A stretch of 64,000 bases of DNA from Meridianimarinicoccus zhengii (lineage in GTDB: Bacteria; Pseudomonadota; Alphaproteobacteria; Rhodobacterales; Rhodobacteraceae): the NCBI RefSeq assembly GCF_003254465.1, contig NZ_QDFI01000007.1, positions 34,519 through 98,518 on the forward strand. Direction: 5' to 3'. Position 1 is the stretch's first letter. Every line of letters begins with the position of its first letter. The notes under the pieces are model-generated. The model saw only the letters and a program-made list of their open reading frames with translations. It searched no databases and was not told the origin of the DNA. A program made the position numbers and the translations under genes. Positions 19,460 through 27,569 of the stretch are shown piece by piece.

Positions 19460-19480
19460 ATTCTCAAGCTGCATTAGAAT
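19460..19480. promoter_or_regulatory. LysR-type box in the gbcA/lysR intergenic region
   Basis: ATTCT (19460-19464) and AGAAT (19476-19480) form a perfect dyad with exactly 11 nt between, the T-N11-A form bound by LysR-type regulators. It lies 46 bp before the lysR start and 80 bp before gbcA. A further palindrome GAATATTC is at 19436-19443. Confidence 0.6.
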
Positions 19481-19526
19481 TTCTCACCTGTTCCCACAGC
19501 GTCACCGCCCCGCCTGAAAGCGACAC

Positions 19527-20423
19527 ATGCCCCGCCCCTACGACCTGCCCTCCTTGACAGCACTGGTCTGCTTCGAAGCCGCCGCCCGGCATCTGAGCTT
19601 CAAGTCGGCCGCGGAGGAACTCATCGTCACGCCTGCCGCCGTCAGCCACCAGATCAAGAGCCTCGAATCGGATCTTGGCGGGCCGCTTTTTCGGCGCCAG
19701 CATCGCGGCGTCGATCTGACCGAAACCGGCGCCTTTCTGTTCGTGGCGCTGCAACGGGGGTTCGAGGGGATATCGGACGCGATCCGCCACGTGCGTGCGC
19801 CCGATGCGGCGGAAGACGTGATCGTGCAGGCCACCACGGCGGTCAGCGCCGTGTGGCTGACGCCGCAACTCGTGTCGTTCTGGAAACTTCGGCCTGACAT
19901 CATCGTGTCACAGATCGTGAGCGACGCGGTCGCGCCCGCAGGCCATGCAGACCTGCGCATCCGCTACGGCGCGCCGCCCGCCGACGATCCGGACAGCCGG
20001 CTGCTGTTCCGCGGCGATATCGTCGCGGTCGGGACGGCGGAATTCGCACGCGCGCGGGGCATTGCAACCGTCGCCGACCTGTGTGCGGTGCCGCTGATCC
20101 ATGTCCACGCCGAAGGCACGGACTGGACGGGCTGGTCAGACTGGCTTGCGCATTTCGGCCACGCCCTGCCGGTTGCGCGCGGTATCACGGTCAACAATCA
20201 CATGATTGCGTTGCAGATGGCGCGCGACGGCGCGGGCGCCGTGCTGGGCTGGACCGGTCTGATCGGCCCGATGCTCGACCGCGGCGAGCTTGTGCATCTT
20301 GTCCCAGACCGGATGCCGTCGCCGCACGGGTTCTTCCTGCACACGCATCCGCGCGCGTCGGCCCGCGCACGGGAATTCCGCGACTGGCTCGTGGCGGCAC
20401 AGGACGGGCCGGACCGGGTGTAG
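19527..20423 (+). CDS. GcvA-like LysR-family regulator
   Basis: 298-aa regulator. The winged helix at the N-terminus (LTALVCFEAAARHLSFKSAA, residues 10-29) is followed by TPAAVSHQIKSLE and a LysR substrate domain of the GcvA type (VNNHMIALQMARDGAG near residue 228). It is transcribed away from gbcA with a LysR dyad in the 146-bp gap, so it most likely controls gbcAB and itself. The effector is unknown, with betaine or glycine metabolites plausible. Confidence 0.87.
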   Translation: MPRPYDLPSLTALVCFEAAARHLSFKSAAEELIVTPAAVSHQIKSLESDLGGPLFRRQHRGVDLTETGAFLFVALQRGFEGISDAIRHVRAPDAAEDVIVQATTAVSAVWLTPQLVSFWKLRPDIIVSQIVSDAVAPAGHADLRIRYGAPPADDPDSRLLFRGDIVAVGTAEFARARGIATVADLCAVPLIHVHAEGTDWTGWSDWLAHFGHALPVARGITVNNHMIALQMARDGAGAVLGWTGLIGPMLDRGELVHLVPDRMPSPHGFFLHTHPRASARAREFRDWLVAAQDGPDRV

Positions 20424-20432
20424 AAACGAAGA

Positions 20433-20462
20433 ACGCGCAGGCCACCGGGGCGGTCTGCGCGT
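20433..20462 (-). terminator. Terminator of pntAB (between convergent lysR and pntB)
   Basis: ACGCGCAG (20433-20440) pairs with CTGCGCGT (20455-20462), and ACCG/CGGT extends it around a short loop. Read on the minus strand the stem is followed by TTCTTCGTTTC, a T-rich stretch, so it fits intrinsic termination of pntB; it may also act on lysR. Confidence 0.65.
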
Positions 20463-20492
20463 CGTTGCCGTGCTTCTTGTTCGCGGTACGCG

Positions 20493-21926
20493 TCAGCTCA
20501 GCTTGGTCAGCAGCGCGTCGATGCTCGCCTTCGCGTCGCCATAGAACATGCGCGTGTTGTCCTTGAAGAACAGCGGGTTCTCGATCCCCGAGTATCCAGT
20601 CCCCTGCCCGCGCTTGGACACGAAGACCTGCTTGGCCTTCCACACCTCCAGCACCGGCATTCCGGCGATGGGGCTGTTGGGATCTTCCTGTGCTGCCGGG
20701 TTCACGATGTCGTTCGAACCGATGACGATCACCACGTCGGTATCGGGGAAGTCCTCATTGATCTCGTCCATTTCCAGGACGATGTCGTAAGGCACCCGTG
20801 CCTCGGCCAGCAGAACGTTCATGTGCCCCGGCAGACGGCCCGCAACGGGGTGGATGGCGAAGCGCACCTCCTTGCCCTTGCCGCGCAGGCGCTTGGTCAG
20901 TTCGCTCACGGATTGCTGCGCCTGCGCCACCGCCATGCCGTAACCCGGCACGATGATGACGCTGTCGGCCTCGTCCAGCGCGGTCGCCACGCCGTCGGCG
21001 TCAATGGCGATCTGTTCGCCCTCGATCTCCGCCGCCGGACCCTGCGCGCCGCCGAAGCCGCCGAGGATCACGCTGATGAAGCTGCGGTTCATCGCCTTGC
21101 ACATGATGTAGGACAGGATCGCCCCGGACGAGCCCACCAGCGCGCCGACCACGATCAGAAGATCGTTGCCAAGGCTGAAACCGATCGCCGCCGCCGCCCA
21201 GCCGGAATAGCTGTTGAGCATCGACACCACGACGGGCATGTCCGCACCGCCGATGCCCATGATGAGGTGATAGCCCACGAACAGCGCGGCCAGCGTCATC
21301 AGGAAGAGCGGGAAGAAGCTGCCCGAGGAGTAGTACCACACGAGGCACAGCACCCAGACCGCCGCCGCGGCGATGTTCAGAAGATGCCCGCCGGGCAGTT
21401 TCGTCGCGGCACTCGACACCTTGCCGGCGAGCTTGCCATAGGCGATCACCGACCCGGTGAAGGTCACGGCGCCGATCAGGATGCCGAGATACAGTTCCAC
21501 CCGCAGGATGTTTTGCTCGACGATGTCCTTCTTCGCGATCAGCGCGCCGAAGCCGCGCAGACCTTCGCGCGTGGCTTCGTCCATGGCCAACACGCGGACC
21601 AGTTCGAAATGGGCGTTGAAGCCCACGAACACCGCCGCAAGGCCGACCAGCGAATGCATCGCCGCTACCAGCTGCGGCATGCCAGTCATCTGCACCCGCA
21701 TCGCAAGCTGCCAGCCGATGACACCGCCAGCCGCGATCAGCGCAAGCGACACGGGCCAAAGCCCCTCGCCCGGCCCCATGAGCGTGGCGGCAATGGCCAG
21801 CGCCATGCCGACGATGCCGTACCAGACGGCCCGTTTCGCGCTTTCCTGTCCCGACAGCCCGCCAAGGCTGAGGATGAACAGAACCGCCGCGACCACATAG
21901 GCCGCCGTCGTGAATCCGAATTCCAT
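20493..21926 (-). CDS. pntB: NAD(P) transhydrogenase subunit beta
   Basis: 477-aa inner-membrane subunit of proton-translocating transhydrogenase. About nine N-terminal hydrophobic segments (domain II) are followed by the NADP-binding domain III with [12 protein letters not shown] near residue 328 and [17 protein letters not shown] near 362. It follows pntA by 16 nt. The enzyme uses the proton gradient to reduce NADP with NADH and supplies NADPH for biosynthesis. Confidence 0.95.
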   Translation of the reverse strand: MEFGFTTAAYVVAAVLFILSLGGLSGQESAKRAVWYGIVGMALAIAATLMGPGEGLWPVSLALIAAGGVIGWQLAMRVQMTGMPQLVAAMHSLVGLAAVFVGFNAHFELVRVLAMDEATREGLRGFGALIAKKDIVEQNILRVELYLGILIGAVTFTGSVIAYGKLAGKVSSAATKLPGGHLLNIAAAAVWVLCLVWYYSSGSFFPLFLMTLAALFVGYHLIMGIGGADMPVVVSMLNSYSGWAAAAIGFSLGNDLLIVVGALVGSSGAILSYIMCKAMNRSFISVILGGFGGAQGPAAEIEGEQIAIDADGVATALDEADSVIIVPGYGMAVAQAQQSVSELTKRLRGKGKEVRFAIHPVAGRLPGHMNVLLAEARVPYDIVLEMDEINEDFPDTDVVIVIGSNDIVNPAAQEDPNSPIAGMPVLEVWKAKQVFVSKRGQGTGYSGIENPLFFKDNTRMFYGDAKASIDALLTKLS

Positions 21927-21942
21927 ATGTCCCGGGCCCTTC

Positions 21943-23514
21943 TTACGATTTCTGGAACATGGCGAGCATGCGCCGTGTCACGAGGAAGCCACCGAAAATG
22001 TTGATCCCGGCCATGAAGACCGACAGCGCGGCCAGGAGCACGACAAGGAACGACCCCGACCCGATCTGCATGAGCGCGCCAAGGATGATGATCGACGAGA
22101 TGGCGTTGGTGATCGCCATGAGCGGGGTGTGCAGCGAATGGCTGACGTTCCAGATCACCTGGAAGCCCACGAAGACCGCCAGAACGAAGACGATGAAGTG
22201 CTGCATGAAGCTCGCCGGTGCGACCAGACCGACCCCCAGCAGCAGCACGGCCCCTGCCACCAGCAGAGTGACCTGCTGGCGCGTCTGCGCCTTGAATGCG
22301 GCCACTTCGGCGGCGCGCTTTTCCTCGGGCGTCAGTTCCTTGGGCTTGTCTTTCTTGGGCGCGGCCGCGATGGCCTTCACCTTGGGCGGCGGCGGCGGGA
22401 AGGTGATCTCGCCCTTGTGGCAAACGGTGGCGCCGCGGATCACGTCGTCATCCATGTTGTGCACGACCTGACCGTCCTTTTCGGGGGTCAGGTCGGTCAT
22501 CAGGTGCCGCACGTTCGTAGCGTAGAGGGTGCTCGACTGCGTGGCCATGCGGCTGGGGAAATCGGTGTAGCCGATGATGGTCACGCCGTTGTCGGTCACG
22601 ATCTTCTCGTCGGCGACGGTCAGCTTGCAGTTGCCGCCCTTTTCGGCCGCCAGGTCGATGATGACCGAGCCGGGCTTCATCGCCTCGACCATATCCTTGG
22701 TCCAAAGCTCCGGTGCCTCGCGGTTCGGGATCAGCGCCGTGGTGATGACGATGTCCACCTCGGGCGCCTGTTCGCGGAAAAGCTTGAGCTGCGCTTCGCG
22801 GAACTCGGGCGACGACGGCGCGGCATAGCCACCCGTGCCCGCGCTGTCCTGGCTGTCCTCGAAATCGAGGAACAGGAACTCCGCGCCCATGCTCTCGATC
22901 TGTTCTGCCACCTCGGGGCGCACGTCGAAGGCGCGCACGATGGCGCCCAGCGATGTCGCCGTGCCGATGGCGGCGAGACCGGCCACACCCGCGCCGACGA
23001 CCAGCACCTTGGCCGGAGGCACCTTGCCCGCGGCGGTCACCTGCCCGGTGAAGAAGCGGCCGAAATTCGCCCCGGCCTCGATCACGGCGCGATAGCCCGC
23101 GATATTGGCCATGGATGACAGCGCGTCCATCTTCTGTGCGCGTGAAATCCGCGGGACCATGTCCATCGCGACGACGGTCGCACCGCGCTCCTTGGCGCGT
23201 TCCAGCAGCGCCTCGTTCTGGGCGGGCCAGAAGAAGCCGATCAGCGTCTGTCCTTCGCGCAGCATGTCCACTTCGGCGTCGCGCGGCGGGCGGACCTTGG
23301 CAATCACGTCCGCTTCGGCGAAGACGGCGGCAGCGTCGGGCAGAACCTTGACGCCCGCAGCCTCGTAATCGCTGTCCGCGATCCCCGCGGCGGTTCCGGC
23401 CCCGGCCTCGACGCAGCAGTCGTATCCAAGCTTGGCCAATTGCTCGGCCGAGGCCGGGGTCAGCGCGACCCGCGCCTCGCCCGGTTCGATTTCACGTATG
23501 ACACCGAATTTCAA
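21943..23514 (-). CDS. pntA: NAD(P) transhydrogenase subunit alpha (undivided)
   Basis: 523-aa subunit with the NAD-binding domain I (residues about 1-380, [14 protein letters not shown] near 173), a proline/lysine-rich linker ([10 protein letters not shown] and following) and three to four C-terminal membrane helices. In Rhodospirillum and Rhodobacter this region is split into PntAA and PntAB; here it is one chain as in E. coli. The start is TTG at 23514, supported by GGAAGGAG upstream and by homology; no ATG fits. Confidence 0.93.
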   Translation of the reverse strand: MKFGVIREIEPGEARVALTPASAEQLAKLGYDCCVEAGAGTAAGIADSDYEAAGVKVLPDAAAVFAEADVIAKVRPPRDAEVDMLREGQTLIGFFWPAQNEALLERAKERGATVVAMDMVPRISRAQKMDALSSMANIAGYRAVIEAGANFGRFFTGQVTAAGKVPPAKVLVVGAGVAGLAAIGTATSLGAIVRAFDVRPEVAEQIESMGAEFLFLDFEDSQDSAGTGGYAAPSSPEFREAQLKLFREQAPEVDIVITTALIPNREAPELWTKDMVEAMKPGSVIIDLAAEKGGNCKLTVADEKIVTDNGVTIIGYTDFPSRMATQSSTLYATNVRHLMTDLTPEKDGQVVHNMDDDVIRGATVCHKGEITFPPPPPKVKAIAAAPKKDKPKELTPEEKRAAEVAAFKAQTRQQVTLLVAGAVLLLGVGLVAPASFMQHFIVFVLAVFVGFQVIWNVSHSLHTPLMAITNAISSIIILGALMQIGSGSFLVVLLAALSVFMAGINIFGGFLVTRRMLAMFQKS

Positions 23515-23550
23515 AAGATCGCTCCTTCCTCATGGCACCTTGCGGCGCGC

Positions 23551-23579
23551 GATGGTCCGCCCGCCAGCGCGCACGTCAA
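23551..23579 (-). promoter_or_regulatory. Predicted pntAB promoter
   Basis: On the minus strand TTGACG (23574-23579) is separated by 17 nt from ACCATC (23551-23556). The -35 is strong and the -10 weak. It lies 37 bp before the pntA start. Confidence 0.4.
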
Positions 23580-23685
23580 TCCCTGCACGGGGGTGCGATA
23601 CCACGCCCGGAATTGCAAGTGAACTGTTGGGCCGGACCGGGCCCGACGAAGCAGGCACTGTGGCACATGGATGCATGCGGGCATG

Positions 23686-24135
23686 TCAGATCCAGCGCCG
23701 CGTCGTGGCGGCGTATCGGTCGAAGGCCGCGCCGAAATGGTCGCGCAGGCGGGCCTCTTCGGGGACAACGAAACGGTCGGTGATGACCCAGACGAAAAGC
23801 GGCAGCAGGATCAGCGACGGCCACGCCTCCCACCGCAGCATGAGACCGGCAAGGATCAGCGCATCGCCAAGATAGATGGGGTTGCGGGTCCGCCGGAAGA
23901 TGCCGGTCGTCACCAGCGCATCAGGGTCACGGTGCGGGATCAGCGTCGTGCGCGCCTGCATCATCGCGTGGGCCGCCAGCCCGATCAGCACGATCCCGCC
24001 GCCGACCAGCAGCCCACCAGCCAGATCGACGACGGCAGGACCGGGCTGCCCGACCGGCAGGCGCGTGGTCTGCACCCAGGCGAGCGCCGCGAACACCGCA
24101 AGCCAGACAGGCGGAAGATCCATCCATTTCAGCAC
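23686..24135 (-). CDS. Isoprenylcysteine methyltransferase-like membrane protein
   Basis: About 149 aa, a small polytopic membrane protein of the ICMT/PEMT-like methyltransferase superfamily. The C-terminal half contains TGIFRRTRNPIYLGDALILAG, matching the conserved RNPxYLG block for SAM binding, and FVVPEEARLRDHFG near the end. The start is uncertain: GTG at 24135 gives the family-like opening LKWMDLPPVW, ATG at 24123 is shorter and TTG at 24228 longer. No substrate can be named. Confidence 0.7.
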   Translation of the reverse strand: MLKWMDLPPVWLAVFAALAWVQTTRLPVGQPGPAVVDLAGGLLVGGGIVLIGLAAHAMMQARTTLIPHRDPDALVTTGIFRRTRNPIYLGDALILAGLMLRWEAWPSLILLPLFVWVITDRFVVPEEARLRDHFGAAFDRYAATTRRWI

Positions 24136-24375
24136 GCTACGCAGCAAGTCGTATCCTTTGCCAAAAGAGGCAGCCGCGACCGAGCCGCCGGACCCGAAAC
24201 AATATGTCGTGGCGCCTATCGTCATCAACCGAGCAGGTCAAATCCAATCGCTAACCCATGCGGCGGATCGGGATGGACGGGAAATCGCGCTTGGCATACA
24301 CGGAAAGGCCAGTATCGGGACAAAATCGGGCATGTAGCGAGTGACCAAGTGACAGAACGCAGACCGGAGGCGCGG

Positions 24376-24894
24376 GTGCAACAGCGGCCGGAGACGGGGA
24401 CAGCACCGATTCATGTTCGTCCATACCGCGAAGAAGATGCGCCCGTACTGGCCCGCATCTTCGACCGTGCGGTGCGCGAAGGTGCGGCCAGTGCCTATGA
24501 CGCGACCCAGCGTGCCGCTTGGGCAGGTGCCATAGACGCGCCGCCCGAATGGTGCCAGCGGCTGAGCGAGGAGATCACGCTCGTGGCCGAGCGCGACGGC
24601 CAGATGGCGGGGTTCATGACGCTCGGGCGTGACGGGTTTCTCGATCTCGCCTTCGTTCTGCCCGAAGCGATGGGAACCGGCGTCGCGGCAGCGCTCCATG
24701 ACCGCGTGCTCGCCGAGGCAGAGTCGCGCGGGCTGTTCCGGCTGACCACCGAGGCAAGCCACATCGCCCGGCGGTTCTTCATCAAGCAGGGCTGGCGCGA
24801 GATGGGCGAGATCCAGGTGGACCTCGGCGGGACGACGCTGACCAGTTTCAGCATGGAAAAGCGGTTGCGGGGCGCGGGCGTCAGGCGGTCCTGA
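24376..24894 (+). CDS. GNAT-family N-acetyltransferase
   Basis: 172-aa acetyltransferase. It opens with IHVRPYREEDAPVLARIF and ends with the helix and strand typical of GNAT (FIKQGWREMGEI near residue 140). The acetyl-CoA loop is LPEAMGTGVAAALH near 100, a slightly changed Q/RxxGxG/A. The GTG start at 24376 is set by GGAGG five nt before it. It converges with the amidotransferase gene and overlaps it by 14 nt. The acceptor is unknown. Confidence 0.75.
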   Translation: MQQRPETGTAPIHVRPYREEDAPVLARIFDRAVREGAASAYDATQRAAWAGAIDAPPEWCQRLSEEITLVAERDGQMAGFMTLGRDGFLDLAFVLPEAMGTGVAAALHDRVLAEAESRGLFRLTTEASHIARRFFIKQGWREMGEIQVDLGGTTLTSFSMEKRLRGAGVRRS

Positions 24895-25657
24895 GCGCGG
24901 CCCGCCCGCCGCGCGCGGCCCAGTCGGCGACGGCCTGCCCGAACGCCGCGAACAGTGGCCGCGACACCGGGTCGGTGGCGGCGTTCCATTCCGGATGCCA
25001 TTGCACCGAGAGCGTGAAACCGGGCGCGTCGCGCACATGGATGGCCTCGGGCGTGCCGTCCTCGGCCCGGCCATCGACCACGATCCGCGGCCCCGACCGG
25101 GCGATCCCCTGCCCGTGCAGCGTGTTGGTCACGACCGCCTCGGCGCCGAAGAGCCGGTGGAACACGCCCCCGGGCGTGAAATGCACCTTGTGACGCAGGG
25201 CGAACTTCTCTTCGAGCGTGCCGTCGGGGGGCATCCGATGGTTCATGCGCCCCGGCAGATCGCGGATCTCCGGGTGCAGCGTGCCGCCCATGGCCACGTT
25301 GACCTCCTGGAAACCGCGGCAGATGCCGAACACCGGCTGCCCGCGTGCCACGCAGGCCCGCACCAGTGGCAGCGTTAGCGCATCGCGGGCCCGGTCGAAG
25401 GCACCGTGGGCCTCCGTCGCTTCCTCGCCGTATTCTTCGGGGTGCACGTTGGGCCGGCCCCCTGTCAGCAGGAACCCGTCGCAGGTGTCGAGCAGGTCTT
25501 CAAGCGGCACGAGCGCGGGATCGGCTGGCACCAGCAGCGGCAGCGCGCCCGCGACCTCGGCCACGGCGGAACTGTTCATCTCGCCCCCCGCATGGGCGGG
25601 GTATTCATCGTTGATGAGATGGCTGTTGGTTATGATCCCGACGATGGGGCGCGGCAT
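24881..25657 (-). CDS. Class I glutamine amidotransferase / gamma-glutamyl-GABA hydrolase (PuuD-like)
   Basis: 258-aa peptidase C26-type hydrolase. The catalytic cysteine is C113 in GICRGFQ, and the His-Glu pair is in VQWHPEWN near residue 218. GFLLTGGRPNVHP near 61 is the usual oxyanion-side loop. PuuD cleaves gamma-glutamyl-GABA in putrescine breakdown, but no other puu genes are near, so the role is open. It overlaps the GNAT gene end by 14 nt on the opposite strand. Confidence 0.8.
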   Translation of the reverse strand: MPRPIVGIITNSHLINDEYPAHAGGEMNSSAVAEVAGALPLLVPADPALVPLEDLLDTCDGFLLTGGRPNVHPEEYGEEATEAHGAFDRARDALTLPLVRACVARGQPVFGICRGFQEVNVAMGGTLHPEIRDLPGRMNHRMPPDGTLEEKFALRHKVHFTPGGVFHRLFGAEAVVTNTLHGQGIARSGPRIVVDGRAEDGTPEAIHVRDAPGFTLSVQWHPEWNAATDPVSRPLFAAFGQAVADWAARGGRAALRTA

Positions 25658-25769
25658 GGTGATCCTCGAAGACTACTGCGTTGAAGGTAAGCACGCGGCG
25701 CGGTCGCGTCGACAACCGACTTCGCACACTGCGCCGGAACTCTGTGCGCTGATGCAAAACCGGGCGGCG

Positions 25770-25940
25770 TCAGCGGGGGATGCTGCGCGCGGCAGCGGTC
25801 TTGCGTGCACCAGCGCATCGTTTCGAACAATGGCGCACGTTTTCCCAATCCCGTGCCCATTTCTTGCGCCACGAGAAGGGCAGGCCACAGGTTGCGCAGG
25901 TCTTGGTGGGCAGATCGGCCTTCTTCACACCGCGCGGCAT
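25770..25940 (-). CDS. DUF2256 small zinc-finger-like protein
   Basis: 56-aa protein read directly from the minus strand. It opens [15 protein letters not shown] and carries C-x2-C (CATC), then [19 protein letters not shown] with a C-x3-C, which is the DUF2256 pattern of a probable four-cysteine zinc site. Its ATG overlaps the photolyase stop as TGATG, so it is coupled to that gene. DUF2256 proteins often sit next to, or fused to, photolyases; the function is unknown. Confidence 0.8.
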   Translation of the reverse strand: MPRGVKKADLPTKTCATCGLPFSWRKKWARDWENVRHCSKRCAGARKTAAARSIPR

Positions 25941-27472
25941 CAGAACCCGAAGCTCCCCTGCCGGTCGTCCTGCGCCTTGGTTCGTTTGCGCGGTGCGCGG
26001 TCATTCACGAAATGGCCGACAGAATCCTTGCGGCTCGCGTGCTTGTGGACAATGCGCTGCGCCTCGTCGCGAAAAGCGCCGCCCTTGCGCACGCCCCAGA
26101 CCTTGTCGCGGGCGGCGCGCGCGGCAGCCTGCACATCGATTATGGGCGCAGGGTAACGGCGGTCGAGCAATCTGCCGGCCCCCTCCCATGTCCACGGCGT
26201 TTGAAGGTGACGGTCGGGCACCTCCGCAAGCTCCGGCAGCCAGCGGCGGGTGAAGACGCCATCCGGGTCCTGGTCGTGCCCTTGCTTGACCGGGTTGTAG
26301 ATGCGCACCGTGTTCATGCCTGTCGTGCCGCTTTGCATCTGCATCTGCGACCAGTGGATGCCCGGCTCGTAATCTGTGAAGGCCCGCGCAAGGTGCAGCC
26401 CCGTCACCCGCCAGTCGAGCCAAAGGTGATAGGACGCCACCGCCACCAGCATCGACCGCATGCGGAAATTCAGCCAGCCGGTATGGTTCAGGTACCGCAT
26501 GCAGGCATCGACGAATGGGATGCCCGTTTCCCCCGCTTCCCATGCCGCCAGCCGCACCGGATCGGGGTCACGCGGGCGCAGCCCCTCATAGGCGGAATGC
26601 AGGCAGCGGTGTTCCAGCGCAGGTTCGTCCTCCAGTTTCTGCATGAAGTGGTCGCGCCACGCGAGCCGGGACTGGAACGACTTGAGCGACCCCGCCCAGC
26701 CGTCGCGGCTGCCGCGCACCTCGCGCTGGCGGGCACCTGCCGCCTGCGACGCCTCCCGCCCCGACAGGGCGCCGAGCGCCAGATGAGGCGAGAGCCGCGA
26801 ACAGGCCCATTCGCCCGCCAGCGGCGAGGACATGGCGGCACGATACCCCTGCCCGCGTTCGGTCAGGAACCCGCCCAGCAGCGACAGCGCGGCACCCCGC
26901 CCGCCTGCCTGCCGACCGGGGCAAGGATCGGGGGCAAGACCCAGATCCGCGGCGGTGGGGATCGCGCCGGGGTCTTCGCCGAAGGTATCCAGCCGGGCGG
27001 CAGCGGCGCAGACCTGCGGCGCGCGCAGGAACCGGTCGCGCCGGGCCGACCAGCCGTCGCGGTGGTTCAGCCGCCGCACGACCCCGGATTGCGGCACCTC
27101 ATCCCACGCGACCCCGTTCGCCGCGGCCCACGCGGCGACGCGCCGGTCTCGGGCATAGGTCCAGCCGTTGCCGGTTTCCTCGTGGCTCACGATCCGTGTG
27201 ATGCCGTGGGCCCGGCACAGGTCCGCCAGAACCTCGACCGCATCGCCTACCAGCACCAGAAGCGGTGCGCCCTGCGCGGCACAGGCGGCCCGCAGGTCCG
27301 TCAGACACTCGGCGCTAAAGTTCCACTGGCGCCCGGACGTGTCGGGCTGCGCCCAGTAGCCCGGTTCCACGACATAAAGCGGCAACACGCGACCATCGCT
27401 CTGCCCCGCAAGGGCAAGAGCCGGATGGTCGAAAAGGCGAAGGTCGCGCTTGAACCAGAGGATCGCATCCAT
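25940..27472 (-). CDS. phr: Deoxyribodipyrimidine photolyase / cryptochrome
   Basis: 510-aa flavoprotein. The N-terminal alpha/beta photolyase domain opens [15 protein letters not shown] (residues 5-19) and would bind an antenna chromophore; the C-terminal helical FAD domain has [11 protein letters not shown] near 265 and [17 protein letters not shown] near 417. It repairs UV dimers with blue light, or senses light. The subfamily is not certain; the segment [11 protein letters not shown] near residue 403 differs from the E. coli enzyme at the lesion-binding tryptophan region. It is divergent from pepN, 97 bp apart. Confidence 0.87.
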   Translation of the reverse strand: MDAILWFKRDLRLFDHPALALAGQSDGRVLPLYVVEPGYWAQPDTSGRQWNFSAECLTDLRAACAAQGAPLLVLVGDAVEVLADLCRAHGITRIVSHEETGNGWTYARDRRVAAWAAANGVAWDEVPQSGVVRRLNHRDGWSARRDRFLRAPQVCAAAARLDTFGEDPGAIPTAADLGLAPDPCPGRQAGGRGAALSLLGGFLTERGQGYRAAMSSPLAGEWACSRLSPHLALGALSGREASQAAGARQREVRGSRDGWAGSLKSFQSRLAWRDHFMQKLEDEPALEHRCLHSAYEGLRPRDPDPVRLAAWEAGETGIPFVDACMRYLNHTGWLNFRMRSMLVAVASYHLWLDWRVTGLHLARAFTDYEPGIHWSQMQMQSGTTGMNTVRIYNPVKQGHDQDPDGVFTRRWLPELAEVPDRHLQTPWTWEGAGRLLDRRYPAPIIDVQAAARAARDKVWGVRKGGAFRDEAQRIVHKHASRKDSVGHFVNDRAPRKRTKAQDDRQGSFGF

Positions 27473-27569
27473 GCCCGTGAGATAGAGGACCGATCACGGC
27501 GGGAAAGCCCCTGCCCTTGTGCCGACCGTCCGAACCGATACATCTGCCACAACCCGATCGGAGGACATG

